Of a stretch of DNA of 63,372 bases, positions 1 through 7,342 are shown piece after piece. Origin of the DNA: Actinomycetota bacterium (GTDB lineage: Bacteria; Actinomycetota; Thermoleophilia; Solirubrobacterales; Solirubrobacteraceae). The position numbers and the translations under genes are program-made. The notes below the pieces were generated by a model, which worked only from the letters and a program-made list of their open reading frames with translations, was not told where the DNA came from and did no database searches. The DNA is taken from NCBI GenBank assembly GCA_005883215.1, contig VAYS01000004.1, forward strand, positions 1-63,372. The letters are read 5' to 3'. Every line of letters starts with the position of its first letter. Position 1 is the stretch's first letter.

Positions 1-186
1 CCGCTGCTGGACGCAGCTGCATATCTGCTGCTTCTGGGCGTCGGTGAGCGCCGAGGTCTTGACCGCCTTGGCGCACCTGGTGACGAACGACGCGTCCTTG
101 ATCTTCGGACCGCTGCTCCCGCACGCGGCGAGGCCGGCGGCCCCCGCCACCAGCAGCGCAACTGCCAACCGTCGCACGACTGCCAT
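1..186 (-). CDS. Small secreted lipoprotein, C-terminus cut by window edge
   Basis: The ATG lies at 186-184 and the frame runs off the left edge, so only 62 residues are visible. The N-terminus has two arginines, a hydrophobic stretch and a lipobox ending LAAC (Cys22), so the product should be a diacylglyceryl-anchored protein outside the membrane. The visible mature part contains a CSCVQQ segment and is clearly paralogous to the next gene downstream in this listing (221-547), which has CDCVTRRVQQ in the same place. AGGAGG-like sequence lies just upstream of the start. No function is recognised; the conserved Cys-x-Cys suggests a small disulfide-stabilised domain. Confidence 0.7.
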   Translation of the reverse strand, partial: MAVVRRLAVALLVAGAAGLAACGSSGPKIKDASFVTRCAKAVKTSALTDAQKQQICSCVQQR

Positions 187-220
187 GCACTTCCTCCTGT
201 CGAGTAGGTGAGCCCCCAGC

Positions 221-547
221 TCAGGGCGTGGTGCGGGTTCCGCCCGATCCTGGACCGCCGAACTGACTGCGGATCAGCTCCTGGGCGCAGGCTTGGGAGA
301 TCTCGTTCTGCTTGGCCTTGGGGATGTCGTTCTCGTGGCTGTAGCCGGACTGCTGGACCCGGCGCGTGACGCAGTCGCACAGCGTGCTCGCCTGGCTCGG
401 GGTGACCTTGTTGCCCTTGTTGGCCCCCTTCAGGCAGGCGGCCTTGACCTTGGCGGTGTCCGAAAGCTTGATCCCCCTGTCGCTGCCGCACGCGGCCAAC
501 GCCAATGCCGCCGCAACGCAGGCCGCCAGCGCCGTCGATCGCATCAT
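221..547 (-). CDS. Small secreted lipoprotein, paralogue of the neighbouring gene
   Basis: 108 residues. I chose the ATG at 547 because GGAGG lies seven bases upstream; the frame stays open further upstream but that part is Pro/Arg-rich and unlike a protein N-terminus. Signal peptide with lipobox LAAC (Cys20), then a compact domain with cysteines in the pattern C...CDC...C and a charged helix-like middle (NDIPKAKQNE). The C-terminal tail is Gly/Thr-rich and probably disordered. It shares the lipobox region, spacing and CxC segment with the gene ending at position 1, so the two are a tandem duplication. Function unknown. Confidence 0.75.
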   Translation of the reverse strand: MMRSTALAACVAAALALAACGSDRGIKLSDTAKVKAACLKGANKGNKVTPSQASTLCDCVTRRVQQSGYSHENDIPKAKQNEISQACAQELIRSQFGGPGSGGTRTTP

Positions 548-642
548 TGCCGCGCCTCCTTGGTCGTGGGCTCTGGGCCGGGCGGGCCACCCTGGCTCAC
601 CGCGCCTGGCCCGTCCGGGATGGCCGCGGCAGATTAACGAGA

Positions 643-662
643 AATGGGCCCGAAGGCCCATT
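643..662. repeat. Perfect 8-bp inverted repeat with CGAA loop
   Basis: AATGGGCC at 643-650, loop CGAA, GGCCCATT at 655-662. There is no T-run on either side, so it is more likely an operator or a leader hairpin for one of the two divergent genes than a terminator. Confidence 0.5.
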
Positions 663-824
663 CCCGTCCCACTTACGTACCCCATTCGTCCTGCAGGAAA
701 GCTATGTGCCGGGCTCCCTCTTCCCGGCGCCCCTCCCACAAGGCGACCGGAATGGTGGCGCAGCGCCGCTGCTTTGTCTTCACCCTGTCCGGGTGATCTT
801 GGGGTGAGGAAAGGGGGGATAGAC

Positions 825-848
825 GGGTGAGATGGGACTCACCCTTTT
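825..848 (+). repeat. Inverted repeat followed by TTTT
   Basis: GGGTGAG at 825-831 and CTCACCC at 838-844 form a 7-bp stem with a 6-base loop, followed directly by TTTT. This is the shape of a short intrinsic terminator or attenuator read rightward. It sits about 60 bases before the LuxR-type gene, where no upstream rightward gene needs terminating, so an attenuator or an operator dyad are both possible. Confidence 0.4.
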
Positions 849-905
849 GGGCCCATGTACCGATAAGATCACAGGCGGCGATGCGGGAGCCGCCGGGCAC
901 GTCCG

Positions 906-1517
906 ATGGCACCACGCACACCAATAACCCTGGCAGTCGGACAGTTCGAGGATCTCGTCAGCCGCGGCCTGCGCGCGCTGATCGAGGAGGACGCCAACGT
1001 CGAGCTGGTCGTCCACGACGTGCCCGCCGACGCGATCGGCCCCGCCCTCGAGGAGCATCAGCCCCAGGTGGCGATCCTCAACTTCGGCTCGCTGAGCAGC
1101 CCACTCGAAGTCCACCAGCTGCACAGCGCCCATCCCGGCACGCGGCTGGTGGTGCTGGCCAGCCGCCCCACCCAGTCCGAGTGCAACCAGATGCTGACCT
1201 TCGGGGCGACGGCGTGCCTGTCCAAGGAAACCCAGGCGCGCGACATCCTGAGCGCGATCCACCTGGCGTCCCGGGGGCTGCACGTGCTACCGCGCACCAG
1301 GGCCGAGCTGTCCCCCGACGGATTCTCCGGGCCGGAGCTTCTCACCCCCCGAGAAGCCGACGTACTCGAGCTGCTGCAACGGGGCCAGTCCAACGCCCAG
1401 ATCGCCGTCGCTCTGCAGGTGAGCGTGGAAACCGTTCGCACCCACGCCCGCCACGTCTACCGCAAGCTCGGAGTGCGCAGCCGCCGCGAGCTGGCGAGCC
1501 TGACCGCCGCCCGCTAG
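906..1517 (+). CDS. NarL/LuxR-type transcriptional regulator with degenerate receiver
   Basis: 203 residues: a receiver-like domain (about 1-125) and a C-terminal LuxR helix-turn-helix (about 141-197, LTPREADVLELLQRGQSNAQ, with VETVRTH recognition-helix region). The family normally phosphorylates an Asp at the end of strand 3; here the equivalent position is Asn59 (AILNFGS). The usual acidic pair after strand 1 is also absent (LAVGQFED). The switch Ser (VVLAS) and the Lys (LSK) remain. Inference: a phosphorylation-independent or atypically controlled regulator. No histidine kinase gene is adjacent. Start ATG at 906; the ribosome site is weak. The target genes are unknown; the divergent lipoproteins and the M23-like gene downstream are candidates. 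Confidence 0.9.
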   Translation: MAPRTPITLAVGQFEDLVSRGLRALIEEDANVELVVHDVPADAIGPALEEHQPQVAILNFGSLSSPLEVHQLHSAHPGTRLVVLASRPTQSECNQMLTFGATACLSKETQARDILSAIHLASRGLHVLPRTRAELSPDGFSGPELLTPREADVLELLQRGQSNAQIAVALQVSVETVRTHARHVYRKLGVRSRRELASLTAAR

Positions 1518-1582
1518 CCCGCTGGGCGTGATGGCCTGGTCACCCGGCGTCCCGGCGCCGGGAGGCGGTCGGAGCCTGATGC

Positions 1583-2761
1583 GTGGGTTGCGCCGAACCA
1601 CGGCTCGCGCCGCGGGGTGTCCTCGCCGCCGGCTCGGCGGCCACCGCCGCCGCCCTGGTGGCGGCGGCCCTGGTGTCCGTGGTCGTGGTGGCGGTGGGCG
1701 GAGCCGGACTGGCCGGAGCGTGCGGGCCGGACGCCGGGCCCGCCGGCCCGGGTACAGGCGCGCCGGGCGCGGTCACGGGTGCGGGGAGCGCCCGAGCCGG
1801 CGCGGCCCCCGGAGCCGGCCAGCCCCCGCCCGGCGCCTCCCGGGTAGGCGAACCCGGGATCGGGTTTTCCCTGCGCGGATACACGTCGACGTTTAACGAC
1901 CGCAACACCGCCAGCGGCGTCTCGGCCGCCGGGGGGGTGCCCGGCATCGCCGTGCCCTACCTGGGCAGCGTGGGCGGCTACTGGCTGGTCACCTACCCCA
2001 ACCGCCGGCGCCTGGTCCTGCGCCAGATCGACACCGGCCCGGCCCCCGGGCTGGGGCCGGCGCCCGAGCACCGCGTGCTCGACACCGACTACGCCGCCGC
2101 GGTCCGGGCCGGCTACACGGTCGCCGACTTCCCCACCGACCACGGGCTGATCACCGCCGTCTACCTGGGGCGCGACGCGCGCTGGGCGGGCCTCGACGGA
2201 CGGGTGGTGGGCGGCGGGCAATCCCCACCGCCGCCGGGATGCGGCGCCCTGGCCGGGGGGGCGGGCACCGGTCCGGGGGCGGGCACCGGTCCGGTGACGG
2301 CGAGCGGCTACGCGCTTCCCCTCGAGCGCAGGTTCATCACCCAGCTCGGGCGCACCGACGACGGGGTGGACATCGAGACGGCCCCCGACGGAGCAGCCGT
2401 CTACTCGATCACCCCGGGCGTGTGCTCGGCGGTGGCCAGCAACCCGGGCGGCTTCGGCCCCAACTACCCGGTGATCCGCGCCACGGCCGGGCCCCTGGCC
2501 GGCCAGTACGTCTACTACGGCCACGTGGCGCGGGCGCTGGTACGGCCCGGACAGCGGGTGGCGAGCGGTCAGCCGATCGCGATCATGGGCCACACCGGCG
2601 ACGCCGCCGGCCTCGGCCACGGCCACATCGAGATCGGCTTCGCCGATGCCGGCGGCGACCCCCTCAGCCACCACGGCGCCGAGGCCTGGACGCCGAGCGG
2701 GGCGCGGATGCGGGCGTTCTTGATCGCCCTGGCCGCGGGGGCGGGGATCCGCCTGAGCTGA
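1583..2761 (+). CDS. Secreted LytM/M23-like protein with double-psi-barrel-like domain
   Basis: 392 residues from a GTG at 1583 (GGAG eight bases upstream). Order: a signal/anchor segment (about 15-45), a Gly/Pro/Ala-rich linker, a domain around 105-205 (GIAVPYLGSVGGYWLV, IDTGPAPG) resembling the double-psi beta-barrel of phage-tail and resuscitation-type proteins, a Gly-rich linker, then a LytM-like domain (about 250-385). In the last, the C-terminal zinc motif HxH is present (LGHGHIEIGF), but the first His of the family's HxxxD is replaced (TDDGVDIE). Known family role: peptidoglycan endopeptidase. The missing ligand makes catalysis doubtful; a cell-wall-binding or scaffold role is possible. 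Confidence 0.8.
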   Translation: MGCAEPRLAPRGVLAAGSAATAAALVAAALVSVVVVAVGGAGLAGACGPDAGPAGPGTGAPGAVTGAGSARAGAAPGAGQPPPGASRVGEPGIGFSLRGYTSTFNDRNTASGVSAAGGVPGIAVPYLGSVGGYWLVTYPNRRRLVLRQIDTGPAPGLGPAPEHRVLDTDYAAAVRAGYTVADFPTDHGLITAVYLGRDARWAGLDGRVVGGGQSPPPPGCGALAGGAGTGPGAGTGPVTASGYALPLERRFITQLGRTDDGVDIETAPDGAAVYSITPGVCSAVASNPGGFGPNYPVIRATAGPLAGQYVYYGHVARALVRPGQRVASGQPIAIMGHTGDAAGLGHGHIEIGFADAGGDPLSHHGAEAWTPSGARMRAFLIALAAGAGIRLS

Positions 2762-2795
2762 CCCGCCGCCCGCTCGGGCGCGCCCGCGGCGATGG

Positions 2796-3866
2796 TCAGA
2801 CGGGCGAGCGGGCGCCCGGGCGGATCAGCCCGCGCTCGTGCAGGAGCTCGGCGAGCTGGACCGCGTTCAGCGCCGCGCCCTTGCGCAGGTTGTCGGAGAC
2901 CACCCACAGGTTCAGCGTGCGCTGGTGGGAGGGGTCGCGCCGGATGCGCCCCACGAACACGTCGTCGCGCCCGGCGGCGTCGACCGCGAGCGGGTAGAGC
3001 CCGTTGGCGGGGTCGTCGATGACCGTCACCCCCGGGGCGCCGGACAGCAGCTCTCGGCAGCGTTCGGGCGAAAGGTCCTCGCCGGTCTGCACGTTGAGGG
3101 ACTCCGAGTGCCCGGTGACCACCGGCACGCGCGCGCAGGTGGCCGAGATGCGCAGCGACTCGTCGCCGAGGATCTTGCGCGTCTCGGCCATCATCTTGCG
3201 CTCCTCGGTGCTGTAGTCGTCGCCTTCCCGGAAGGTCTCCACCTGGGGCAGGACGTTGAACGCGATTCGGTGGGGGTAGACGGCGGGCGGCTCGGGCTCG
3301 ACCTCGTGCAGGATCGCGTGCGACTGGTCCTGCAGCTCGCGTACGGCCCGCACGCCGGTGCCCGAGGTCGACTGGTAGGTGGAGACCACCACCCGCTCAA
3401 TACCCGCCGCGTCGTGGATCGGCTTGAGCGCCACCACCATCTGCATCGTCGAGCAGTTGGGGTTGGCCACGATCCCCCGGTGTCCGGCCAGCGCCTCGGG
3501 GTTTACCTCGGCCACGACCAGCGGCACCTCGGGCTCCATGCGCCAGCACGACGAGTTGTCGATGACCACCGCGCCGGCGTCGGCAAAGCGCGGGGCCCAC
3601 TCGCGCGAGACGCTCGAGCCGGCGGAGAACAGCGCCAGGTCAAAGTCGCGGATCGCCTCCTCGGACAGGGGGCTGACACGCAGCTCGCCCAGGCGGTCGG
3701 GGCCCTCGAGGGTGCGCCCGGCCGAGCGCTCGGACGCGAAGGGCACCACCTCGCGCGCGGGGAAGCCGCGCTCGGCGAGGATCTCGAGCATCTGGGCGCC
3801 CACCGCGCCGGTGGCCCCGACCACCGCCAGGCGGTAGGCGCCGGATGGGTCGGCGCCGGGGCTCAT
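2796..3866 (-). CDS. asd: Aspartate-semialdehyde dehydrogenase
   Basis: 356 residues, full family length. It reduces aspartyl phosphate to aspartate semialdehyde with NADPH, the branch point to lysine/diaminopimelate, threonine and methionine. Seen: N-terminal nucleotide-binding loop VGATGAVG (about 16-23), catalytic Cys138 in NPNCST, and the C-terminal dimerisation domain. The ATG at 3866 lies 13 bases after the stop of the aspartokinase gene, so the two form a lysC-asd operon as in other actinobacteria. Confidence 0.97.
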   Translation of the reverse strand: MSPGADPSGAYRLAVVGATGAVGAQMLEILAERGFPAREVVPFASERSAGRTLEGPDRLGELRVSPLSEEAIRDFDLALFSAGSSVSREWAPRFADAGAVVIDNSSCWRMEPEVPLVVAEVNPEALAGHRGIVANPNCSTMQMVVALKPIHDAAGIERVVVSTYQSTSGTGVRAVRELQDQSHAILHEVEPEPPAVYPHRIAFNVLPQVETFREGDDYSTEERKMMAETRKILGDESLRISATCARVPVVTGHSESLNVQTGEDLSPERCRELLSGAPGVTVIDDPANGLYPLAVDAAGRDDVFVGRIRRDPSHQRTLNLWVVSDNLRKGAALNAVQLAELLHERGLIRPGARSPV

Positions 3867-3879
3867 GCCGGACGCTCGC

Positions 3880-5148
3880 TCATTGCCCGGGCGGTCGAAA
3901 CGGCTCCTCGGGCTGCTCGGTACCGTCGCCCGAGAGCTCGAAAGCGGAGTGCAGGGCGCGCACCGCGCGCGGCACGTGCTCGCCGCCGATCACGCACGAG
4001 ATCTTGATCGGCGAGGTCGAGATCATCTCGATGTTGATTTCCTCGTCGCCCAGCACGGTGAACACCTTGGCCGCCACGCCGGGATGCGAACGCATGCCGG
4101 CGCCCACGATCGAGACCTTTCCCATCTCCTCGTCGGTGACGATCGAGGAGATCCCCAGCTCGGGGGCCAGGCCCTCCAGAGTCTGGCGGCTCACCCGCAG
4201 GTCGTCGCGGGGAACCGTGAACGAGACCTCGGCCGAGCTGCCCTCGCCGGCGGGCTCGCTCTGGATGATCATGTCCACGTTGACGTCGGCGTCGGCGAGC
4301 GCGCCGAAGATGCGGGCTGCCACTCCCGGCTTGTCGGGCACGCCCAGGAGCGTCACTCGCGCCTCTCCGGTCGAGTGGGTGACGGCGGTGATGAGCGGGT
4401 GCTCCATCGTCTCGATCTCCGAGACGACAACGGTACCGGGCCGGTCCTCGAAGCTTGACCGGCAGTGGATGCGCACGCCGTGGTTGCGCGCGTATTCGAC
4501 CGAGCGCAGCTGGAGCACGCCGGCGCCGGACGCCGCCATCTCGAGCATCTCCTCGAAAGAGAGCACGGGCAGGAGGCGGGCCTGGGGGACGATCCGGGGG
4601 TCGGCCGAGTACACGCCGGCCACGTCGGTGTAGATCTCGCAAACCTCGGCCTCCAACGCGGCGGCGACGGCGACCGCCGTGGTATCCGAGCCGCCGCGGC
4701 CGAGGGTAGTCACGTCCCTGGCGGTGGAGACGCCCTGAAACCCGGCTACCAGCACGATCGAGTCCTCCTCCAGCGCCGACCGGATGCGGTCGGCGCGCAC
4801 GTCGAGGATCCTCGCCTTGGTGTGGGAGGTGTCGGTGACGATGCCGGCCTGCGAGCCGGTCATCGAGATCGCGCGGTGGCCGAGGTCGTTGATCGCCATC
4901 GCACACAGCGCGCAGGAGATCCGCTCCCCCGCCGAGAGCAGCATGTCCAGCTCGCGCGGCGCCGGCGCCGGGGAGACCTCCTCGGCCATGGCGATCAGCT
5001 CGTCCGTGGTCTTGCCCCGGGCGGAGAGGACCGCCACCACGCGCTGCCCCTGCTCGCGCTTTTGCACGATGCGGCGCGCGGCGTTCCTGAGCCGCTCGGC
5101 GTCGGCCACCGAGGTACCGCCGAACTTCATGACGATCGTGCCGGGCAT
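3880..5148 (-). CDS. lysC: Aspartokinase
   Basis: 422 residues. Phosphorylates aspartate at the start of the aspartate amino acid pathway. Seen: the amino-acid kinase domain beginning VMKFGGTSVAD, a GRGGSDTTAVA substrate/ATP segment, then two ACT regulatory domains (roughly 265-400) with the VPDKPGVAA element, expected to bind lysine and/or threonine for feedback control. First gene of the lysC-asd pair. An internal ATG at 4407 with its own Shine-Dalgarno could yield a separate beta subunit (separate entry), as in Corynebacterium and Bacillus. The start is the ATG at 5148, leaving a 68-base divergent gap to the next gene. Confidence 0.97.
   Translation of the reverse strand: MPGTIVMKFGGTSVADAERLRNAARRIVQKREQGQRVVAVLSARGKTTDELIAMAEEVSPAPAPRELDMLLSAGERISCALCAMAINDLGHRAISMTGSQAGIVTDTSHTKARILDVRADRIRSALEEDSIVLVAGFQGVSTARDVTTLGRGGSDTTAVAVAAALEAEVCEIYTDVAGVYSADPRIVPQARLLPVLSFEEMLEMAASGAGVLQLRSVEYARNHGVRIHCRSSFEDRPGTVVVSEIETMEHPLITAVTHSTGEARVTLLGVPDKPGVAARIFGALADADVNVDMIIQSEPAGEGSSAEVSFTVPRDDLRVSRQTLEGLAPELGISSIVTDEEMGKVSIVGAGMRSHPGVAAKVFTVLGDEEINIEMISTSPIKISCVIGGEHVPRAVRALHSAFELSGDGTEQPEEPFRPPGQ
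4405..4420 (-). promoter_or_regulatory. Likely internal translation start for aspartokinase beta subunit
   Basis: GGAG at 4420-4417, nine bases, then ATG at 4407-4405, in frame within lysC. The peptide from here begins MEHPLITAV and runs through both ACT domains to the lysC stop at 3880. The position corresponds to the known beta-subunit start in Corynebacterium glutamicum, from memory of that family. Inference: this enzyme may be an alpha2beta2 complex made from one gene. Confidence 0.5.
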
Positions 5149-5216
5149 AGTGTCGGCAGCATAGGCCCGGGCCGGAAGCCGATAGCGGCACGGAGCCTGC
5201 GCGATACTGCCCAGCC

Positions 5217-5720
5217 GTGCCCACCCGCGACCGTCGCCCGAGCGTCGCCTCGGCCACCCTGGCCTCGATCGTCGCCGCCTTCGCGCTGTCGGCGTGCGGG
5301 GGCAGCTCCAGCCCCCACATCGGCTCGCACCGGGTCGTGCCCTGCGGGAGCTATTGCCGCCAGGCGGGCGGCTACGGCGGCGGCGCGCCGGGCCAGGATC
5401 AGGTGGTGATCCCCGGCCAGACGGTGCAGGTCGACCGCGACGGCGCGGTCACGCTGGAGGCCCGCTGCCTGCTGGCCCAGGCTCGGTGCCAGGGGGCGAT
5501 CCTGCTGGTGGCCAACGGCGCCACCACCCAGGAGCTGGGGCGCGCGGACCTCGATCTGCCCGGCCGCGGTCAGCCGGCTCAGGCCGCGGTGGGCCTGTCG
5601 GCGGCCGGGCTGGGAATGGTCAAAGGCGCCGGGCGCCTGTCGGCCTTCGCCACCGCCGACGTGCGTCTGAAAGGGGCGTGGACGAGCAAGCCGCTCACCG
5701 TGCTGGCCCCCGCCCGCTAG
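5217..5720 (+). CDS. Lipoprotein with GSYCRQAGG motif (paralogue 1)
   Basis: 167 residues from a GTG at 5217. Signal peptide with lipobox LSAC (Cys27), a short Ser-rich linker, then CGSYCRQAGGYGGGAPG, followed by a beta-rich domain with two more cysteines (ARCLLAQARCQGA) and a C-terminal SAFATADVRLKGAW segment. The same architecture occurs in the next gene, one base downstream, so the pair arose by duplication. The repeated Thr/Val-rich strands suggest an extracellular Ig-like fold. No named family recognised. Confidence 0.75.
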   Translation: MPTRDRRPSVASATLASIVAAFALSACGGSSSPHIGSHRVVPCGSYCRQAGGYGGGAPGQDQVVIPGQTVQVDRDGAVTLEARCLLAQARCQGAILLVANGATTQELGRADLDLPGRGQPAQAAVGLSAAGLGMVKGAGRLSAFATADVRLKGAWTSKPLTVLAPAR

Positions 5721-5721
5721 C

Positions 5722-6348
5722 GTGTCGGTCGTGAACCGAGCCCGCAGACAGGCGTCACGGCTCGCGCTGGCGCTGGCCGCCGCGGGGGGGATCGGAGGCT
5801 GCGCCGTGGCCGCGACGGTCGCCGAGTCGCCGGCCTCCCCTGCCCGGCCGCCGGCCGGCCCGGTGGCCACGGCCGAGGGAGCCCGAGCCCAGGCTTCGGA
5901 CGCCCGCATCGACCCCCGGGTGGCCCTCGCCCAGGCGGGCCCGGCTCGGCGCGGGCGGCGGCGACCGGGGTGCGGGAGCTACTGCCGGCAGGCCGGGGGC
6001 TTTGGGGGCGGGGCGCCGGGGAAGCCGAAGGTGGTGATCCCCCGTCAGACCGTGCGCGCGAGCCGAGACGGCGTGGTGGTCCTGCGCGCCCGCTGCCGGC
6101 TGGCGCTGTCGCGCTGTCAGGGGGCGGTCCTGCTCAACGCAGACTCGACCGGCGCGCTACTCGAGCTGGGACGCGCGGACCTGAACCTGCCGGGCCACAA
6201 CCGCCGGGCCACGCTGTCCATCGCGCTATCGGCCCAGGGGCAGCGGGTGCTGCGCCGACACCACCGCGTCAGCGCCTTTGCCACCGCCGACGTTCGCCGC
6301 AAGGGCGCCTGGAGCAGCGGCCGGCTCACGGTGCTCGCGGCGCGCTGA
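5722..6348 (+). CDS. Lipoprotein with GSYCRQAGG motif (paralogue 2)
   Basis: 208 residues from a GTG at 5722; a second GTG at 5731 is an alternative. Lipobox IGGC (Cys27), an Ala/Pro-rich linker about 50 residues longer than in paralogue 1, then CGSYCRQAGGFGGGAPG, the ARCRLALSRCQGA cysteine segment and the same SAFATADVRRKGAW ending. One base separates it from the previous stop, so both are probably co-translated. Function unknown; the conserved Cys pairs imply two disulfides outside the cell. Confidence 0.75.
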   Translation: MSVVNRARRQASRLALALAAAGGIGGCAVAATVAESPASPARPPAGPVATAEGARAQASDARIDPRVALAQAGPARRGRRRPGCGSYCRQAGGFGGGAPGKPKVVIPRQTVRASRDGVVVLRARCRLALSRCQGAVLLNADSTGALLELGRADLNLPGHNRRATLSIALSAQGQRVLRRHHRVSAFATADVRRKGAWSSGRLTVLAAR

Positions 6349-6352
6349 CCGG

Positions 6353-6958
6353 CTACAGCGCGCGGCGCCCGGCGAACGCCTTGCCCAGGGTGACCTCGTC
6401 GGCGTACTCGAGGTCGGCGCCCACCGGCAGCCCGGAGGCCAGCCGGGTCACCGCGACGTCGGGAGAGCGCTCGCGCAGGGCGGCGGCCAGATGCAGGGCG
6501 GTGGCCTCGCCGGTGGTGGTCGGGTTGGTGGCCAGCACCACCTCGGACACCGACGACTGCGCCTCGGCGATGCGCGCGTAGAGCTCGGCGATATGGAGAT
6601 CGTCGACGTCGACGCCGTCGATCGGTGACAGGGCTCCCCCGAGCACGTGGTAGCGGCCGCGGTACTCGTGCGTGCGCTCCATGGGAAGCACGTCGGAGGG
6701 CTCCTCCACCACGCAGATCACCGAGTCGTCGCGCCGCGGGTCCTCGCAGATCGGGCACAGCGGGCGGTCGGCGAGGTTAAAGCAGCGCTCGCACTCCCCC
6801 ACGCGGTCCTTGACCTCGCGGATCGAGTCGGCGAGCGCCGCCGCCTCCTCGTCCGAGGCGCGCAGGATGTGAAAGGCCAGGCGCTGGGCGGTACGGCTGC
6901 CGATCCCGGGCAGACGACCCAGCTCGGTGACCAGACGCTCGACCGGCTGGGGATACAC
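6353..6958 (-). CDS. recR: Recombination mediator protein RecR
   Basis: 201 residues, usual length. RecR acts with RecF/RecO to load RecA at gaps. Seen: N-terminal helix-hairpin-helix (LPGIGSRTAQRLAFH), four-Cys zinc site (Cys56, Cys59, Cys68, Cys71: CERCF...CPIC) and the Toprim domain (VEEPSDV; ATNPTTTGEATA). Start is a GTG at 6958. It follows ybaB by 34 bases in the conserved dnaX-ybaB-recR order. Confidence 0.97.
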   Translation of the reverse strand: MYPQPVERLVTELGRLPGIGSRTAQRLAFHILRASDEEAAALADSIREVKDRVGECERCFNLADRPLCPICEDPRRDDSVICVVEEPSDVLPMERTHEYRGRYHVLGGALSPIDGVDVDDLHIAELYARIAEAQSSVSEVVLATNPTTTGEATALHLAAALRERSPDVAVTRLASGLPVGADLEYADEVTLGKAFAGRRAL

Positions 6959-6992
6959 GGTGCTCGCTCGCGATCTGGGCGCCGCCGGCGGC

Positions 6993-7340
6993 CTAGGCGC
7001 CGGGCAGGCCGGGGCCGCCCAGGCCCCCCAGGGCGCCGAGGTCCAGCCCCCCCGTCAGGCCGCCCATCTTTTTCGCCGCCAGCTCCTGGGCCGAGCGCAG
7101 GGCCTCGTTGACCGCCGCCAGGACAGTGTCGGCGAGCAGCTCCGGGTCCTCGGGATCCAAGGCCTCGGGGTCGATCCTCACCGCCGTCACCCGCAGGTCG
7201 CCGGACACCCGCACGGTCACCATTCCGCCGCCCGCCGAGGCCTCGACCTCCTCGTGCTTGAGCGCCTCCTGGGCGGCGATCATGTCCTGCTGCATCTTCT
7301 GGACCTGCTTGAGCATCTGCTGCATGTTGGGCTGGGGCAC
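6993..7340 (-). CDS. YbaB/EbfC family nucleoid-associated protein
   Basis: 115 residues. Dimeric DNA-binding protein of the YbaB/EbfC family. Seen: the N-terminal helix MQQMLKQVQKMQQDMIAAQ, the strand set GGGMVTVRVSGDLRVTAV, and the ALDPEDPELLADTVLAAVNE helix, with a Gly/Leu-rich tail. I chose the GTG at 7340 because GGAG lies six bases upstream. It starts two bases after the dnaX stop, so translation is probably coupled. Confidence 0.93.
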   Translation of the reverse strand: MPQPNMQQMLKQVQKMQQDMIAAQEALKHEEVEASAGGGMVTVRVSGDLRVTAVRIDPEALDPEDPELLADTVLAAVNEALRSAQELAAKKMGGLTGGLDLGALGGLGGPGLPGA

Positions 7341-7342
7341 CG

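Larger units (their letters stand above)
548..905. other. Divergent intergenic region with two hairpin-forming repeats
   Basis: 358 bases without a convincing gene, between the leftward lipoprotein gene and the rightward LuxR-type regulator. It should hold both promoters, but no clear -35/-10 pair stands out. Two inverted repeats are visible and listed separately (643-662, 825-848). Open frames here are Arg/Pro-rich and read as shadows. Confidence 0.5.

Noticed and set aside
2261..2293. Direct repeat of GCGGGCACCGGTCCG, 18 bases apart
   Set aside because: Codes for a Gly/Thr/Pro linker in the LytM-like protein; ordinary coding low complexity.
3863..5320. 485-residue leftward frame over lysC
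   Set aside because: Same strand, other frame; Arg/Gly-rich and no domain. lysC is complete.
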